64,000 bases of DNA from Vesta saturnalis (lineage: Eukaryota > Arthropoda > Insecta > Coleoptera > Lampyridae): NCBI GenBank assembly GCA_036346205.1, contig JARFJB010001978.1:146001-210000 (forward strand). The letters run 5' to 3'. The notes below the pieces were generated by a model. That model was not told the origin of the DNA, did not search any database, and worked only from the letters and a program-made list of their open reading frames with translations. The position numbers and the translations under genes are program-made. Below, in pieces: positions 59,696-64,000 of this stretch. Position 1 is the stretch's first letter, and each line of letters opens with the position of its first letter.

Positions 59696-60788
<1,093 letters not shown>

Positions 60789-60868
<80 letters not shown>
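60789..60868. repeat. (TA)n microsatellite
   Basis: About 80 bp of TA repeat, immediately right of the Penelope-like element. Confidence 0.97.
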
Positions 60869-60869
<1 letters not shown>

Positions 60870-61055
60870 CCAAAGAGACGGCATGCAAGTCAAAACATTG
60901 TATTATGTGCTTTTTGAAGCAGTTCAATACATCTTATTTACAAAATAAAGAGTTAGTTATTAGACAATCACCTCGAATATATGATTTAAATTAACAATAT
61001 ACATTAATCCTTATGTCATATAGTACAAGCATAAAAGCAGTGTTGCATAGTTGTT

Positions 61056-61841
61056 TTAGATTATAACACTTTAGTTACTTTGAAAGCTTTATATATGAAA
61101 ACCATGCAATTAAGTAAATCTACATACATTTAGCCCATTAATTATGTATAATTTAATCCATTATATCATGTATCTTCTTCCATTTAATGTAGGTGTTTAT
61201 ATATGACGTTAGTTTTATTTCAATTAAGAAAATAATGTTAGCAGTGGTACATCCATTAATTAGATTGAATGGTTTACAGTAGATGTACCTAGTGATATAA
61301 GAATAATATAGGTAAATATAGCTTAACGCCTCGTAGTTGAAGTTACAAATCACCAATTCAATTCAAACTGAGTCGTGTGTACAAATTTTATTTCTCATCT
61401 GTTTTGTTAATACGCAGTGCTTCCTAGAAATGATAAAAAATGCATGTTAATGTTATCTTTTAGTTTATAAGAAATTTTTTAGTTTTCCAAAATGATATAT
61501 TAATACTACATTAATGCCGGTTAGTAATGACGCAACCGGCAGCTGCCAAAGCGGTCATTATACAATTCAACAATTGTGAACATAATTTCACATTTTTGTA
61601 CAATTTTGTAATATGAAAATACGAATCCTTTACTAATAATGTAAAGATATGATTTTAAAGTAGGTCATGGTTTTGACAAATTCTTAGCGTTTAATTTTAA
61701 ATCACGATTATTAATATTAAACTTTTTCTTTAAATATTTACTGATATAAAAAAATGATCAGGGTTTTGTTAGTAGAATTGTTACAATCACATGCAGCACA
61801 CATCACTGTTTTAAAAATTACACCACTAATTAGAAAAAGCG
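61056..61841. repeat. Left arm of ~786-bp inverted repeat
   Basis: Its reverse complement is found at 63214-64000, with only a few differences seen by eye. For example, the 67-codon frames at 61356-61153 (-) and 63700-63903 (+) differ by one residue. Shared landmarks are TTAGATTATAACACTTTAG (outer end), GACGCAACCGGCAGCTGCC and CTAATTAGAAAAAGC (inner end). No coding sequence is recognised in it. Confidence 0.97.
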
Positions 61842-63213
61842 TGCGAGTGCACGTGCGTGCATGTGCGCGTGTGTGTGTGTGTGTGCGTACATGAGTGTGT
61901 GTGCGAGCAAGAATGCGTGTGTGCGTGTATGAGTGCGTATGTTCATGCGAGCGTGGGTGGTGCGTGAGGATGGGTGCGCGTGTGTGTGTGTGTGTGTGGG
62001 TGGGTGCGTGTGTGCATGCGTGCGTGCATGTGTGTCTGTGCGAACATGCGTGTATGCGTGCGTGGTTATGTGTTTTTCTCAGAAACAACCACAATTGTCA
62101 TTATTGGTATTCATTAATCCTCAGAAGCATAGAGAACTGAGGCTCAACATTGTTGCAGTATTAAAGTATAGCGTGGTATTTTATTTAATTGGTCCTCATT
62201 TTTATTCAACAGTATGTAAAAAGACAACACAACTACTTATGTGATTTCACAATGTCCATTTGCACACTAGCTCTGTCATATGAGAATTAGCGTCATCAGG
62301 CTTTTATCTCGGGGGGTTATTGGAAGAAAACTTTATAAAGAGTAACAAATAACTTTAAGAAATGTGCTCGAGGGCATTCGTTTTACATATTCAAAGACTC
62401 TTCGGAATGCTATATTGGAGATATTTCAACGAATAATTAATTTGAGTATTGAACAGAATGGAAATGAGTTTTTTATGTATTGTAACATTATTTTTACTAA
62501 TTATCGTTAGTTGGAATGTACTGTGCATCAATGCAAAAATTTTTCACACATTATAAATTACAACTACGACTCGAACATAAGAATTAGAACTAGTGACGAT
62601 ACTGGTGTTGTTGATTAGCTTGAAATTAAACAAATTAACCCACCTTATTTATGATTAATCATGGTATAAAACTTAATTCAATAACAAAAAACATTGTTCT
62701 AAAATCTAAAGTAATGTCAAACTTAAATGAAAGTCCAAAAAAACTGTAAGGTAAAGGTGATACTGATATATTTTTGTATTTCTAAATTTTTTGCAAATAT
62801 CTGCAGTTTATAAAGTACTTCGCTTTTAAACATTGAAATTAGAGGCAAGATAGATATGGAGATTCTGATGTCGTTGACAAAGTCTCTTGCACATTAATGT
62901 TAGTTCCGAAGAAGGAAGTAATGGCCTATAATAGCTGCACTTGGTAGATATTTCTTACATTACATAATTTTATTATCTGTATGTTTTGGTTTTTGTGTCG
63001 GGGAATTTTAATGCGAAATGTTTTTCTTGTGTTCTATGTGTAAATAAATTTGGCACCTCATTTTCAGGTGTAGGAAGTTCTATCTTATAGGTACATCCAA
63101 TGATATAGAAAAAATATATATACGCCCTCATCTACACTTTCGTTATACTCAAGTGAAGTCGACATGGGAGACTATGTTCACCAGTTTTTGAAGCAGGGTG
63201 TTTGATTTGTGGT
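61842..63213. other. Spacer of the large inverted repeat
   Basis: It contains a TG/GTGCG-rich low-complexity tract at 61842-62075, after which nothing coding is recognised. Small open frames in the low-complexity part are artefacts. Confidence 0.7.
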
Positions 63214-64000
63214 AGTGCTTTTTCTAATTAGTTGTGTAATTTTTAAAACAGTGATGTGTGCTGCATGTGATTGTAACAATTCTACTAACAAAACCCTGAT
63301 CATTTTTTTATATCAGTAAATATTTAAAGAAAAAGTTTAATATTAATAATCGTGATTTAAAATTAAACGCTAAGAATTTGTCAAAACCATGACCTACTTT
63401 AAAATCATATCTTTACATTATTAGTAAAGGATTCGTATTTTCATATTACAAAATTGTACAAAAATGTGAAATTATGTTCACAATTGTTGAATTGTATAAT
63501 GACCGCTTTGGCAGCTGCCGGTTGCGTCATTACTAACCGGCATTAATGTAGTATTAATATATCATTTTGGAAAACTAAAAAATTTCTTATAAACTAAAAG
63601 ATAACATTAACATGCATTTTTATCATTTCTAGGAAGCACTGCGTATTAACAAAACAGATGAGAAATAAAATTTCTACACACCACTCAGTTTGAATTGAAT
63701 TGGTGATTTGTAACTTCAACTACGAGGCGCTAAGCTATATTTACCTATATTATTCTTATATCACTAGGTACATCTACTGTATACCATTCAATCTAATTAA
63801 TGGATGTACCACTGCTAACATTATTTTCTTAATTGAAATAAAACTAACGTCATATATAAACACCTACATTAAATGGAAGAAGATACATGATATAATGGAT
63901 TAAATTATACATAATTAATGGGCTAAATGTATGTAGATTTACTTAATTGCATGGTTTTCATATATAAAGCTTTCAAAGTAACTAAAGTGTTATAATCTAA
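63214..64000. repeat. Right arm of ~786-bp inverted repeat, continues past the window
   Basis: Reverse complement of 61056-61841. The match is still perfect at base 64000, so the repeat, and whatever it belongs to, may extend beyond the window. Confidence 0.97.

Noticed and set aside
61153..61356. 67-codon frame conserved on both inverted arms
   Set aside because: Conservation reflects the recent inverted duplication of DNA; composition is A/T-driven and no domain is recognisable.
61738..62244. Cys/Val/Arg- and Thr/His-rich frames
   Set aside because: Low-complexity TG/GTGCG tract, open on both strands.

Overview
The window is A/T-rich, transposon-packed eukaryotic DNA, almost certainly from an insect. 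Clues are Tc1/mariner, Jockey- and R1-type LINE, Penelope-like, copia, Crypton-type and pogo/Tigger relics of the kinds common in insect genomes, a copia primer-binding site matching the tRNA-iMet half-molecule primer known from Drosophila copia, and abundant (TA)n microsatellites. I see no prokaryotic gene layout, rRNA, CRISPR array or intact long gene. Species and order cannot be fixed from sequence alone.

Layout. 0-5 kb: a broken Tc1/mariner-type transposase (+), a local tandem repeat, a hairpin and a decayed R1-clade LINE (-). 5-12 kb: a Tc1-like transposase relic and a 5'-truncated Penelope-like element (PLE) ending in a 92-bp palindrome. 12-16 kb: a nearly full-length copia element with a 5' LTR, a primer-binding site, damaged gag-pol, a truncated 3' LTR and matching flanks. 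17-20 kb: a DNA transposon with ~290-bp inverted repeats and a dead transposase, then very long microsatellites. 21-25 kb: two tRNA-derived SINE families, a mariner relic and 1 kb of CACACT-like satellite. 26-31 kb: a 3.1-kb transposon with TA flanks and long TIRs, then a Crypton-like tyrosine recombinase pseudogene beside a 120-nt hairpin. 31-36 kb: a pile-up of three LINE lineages and a Tigger C-terminus. 39 kb: a head-to-head pair of tRNA-like SINEs. 40-47 kb: a Jockey-like LINE (-) whose 5' half and flank are duplicated in tandem. 47.4 kb: one clean 164-nt exon with canonical splice signals, the best candidate for host coding sequence; the surrounding repeats may be its introns. 48-54 kb: SINEs, two transposase relics joined head to head, a 1.3-kb foldback element inside a (TA)n tract, and another inverted-repeat element. 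56.6-58.7 kb: a complete but dead pogo/Tigger element with a PHD-like C-terminus. 59.7-60.9 kb: a second PLE between (TA)n tracts. 61-64 kb: a very large, nearly identical inverted repeat running off the right edge.

No pathway or operon is present. The main theme is self-complementary structure: TIRs, foldbacks, palindromes and hairpins. The most intriguing signal is a CTGANGA - hairpin - GAAA motif, resembling a hammerhead-ribozyme core, recurring in the sense orientation of a SINE family and in a LINE 3' region. Almost every protein assignment is a pseudogene call based on motifs that change reading frame.
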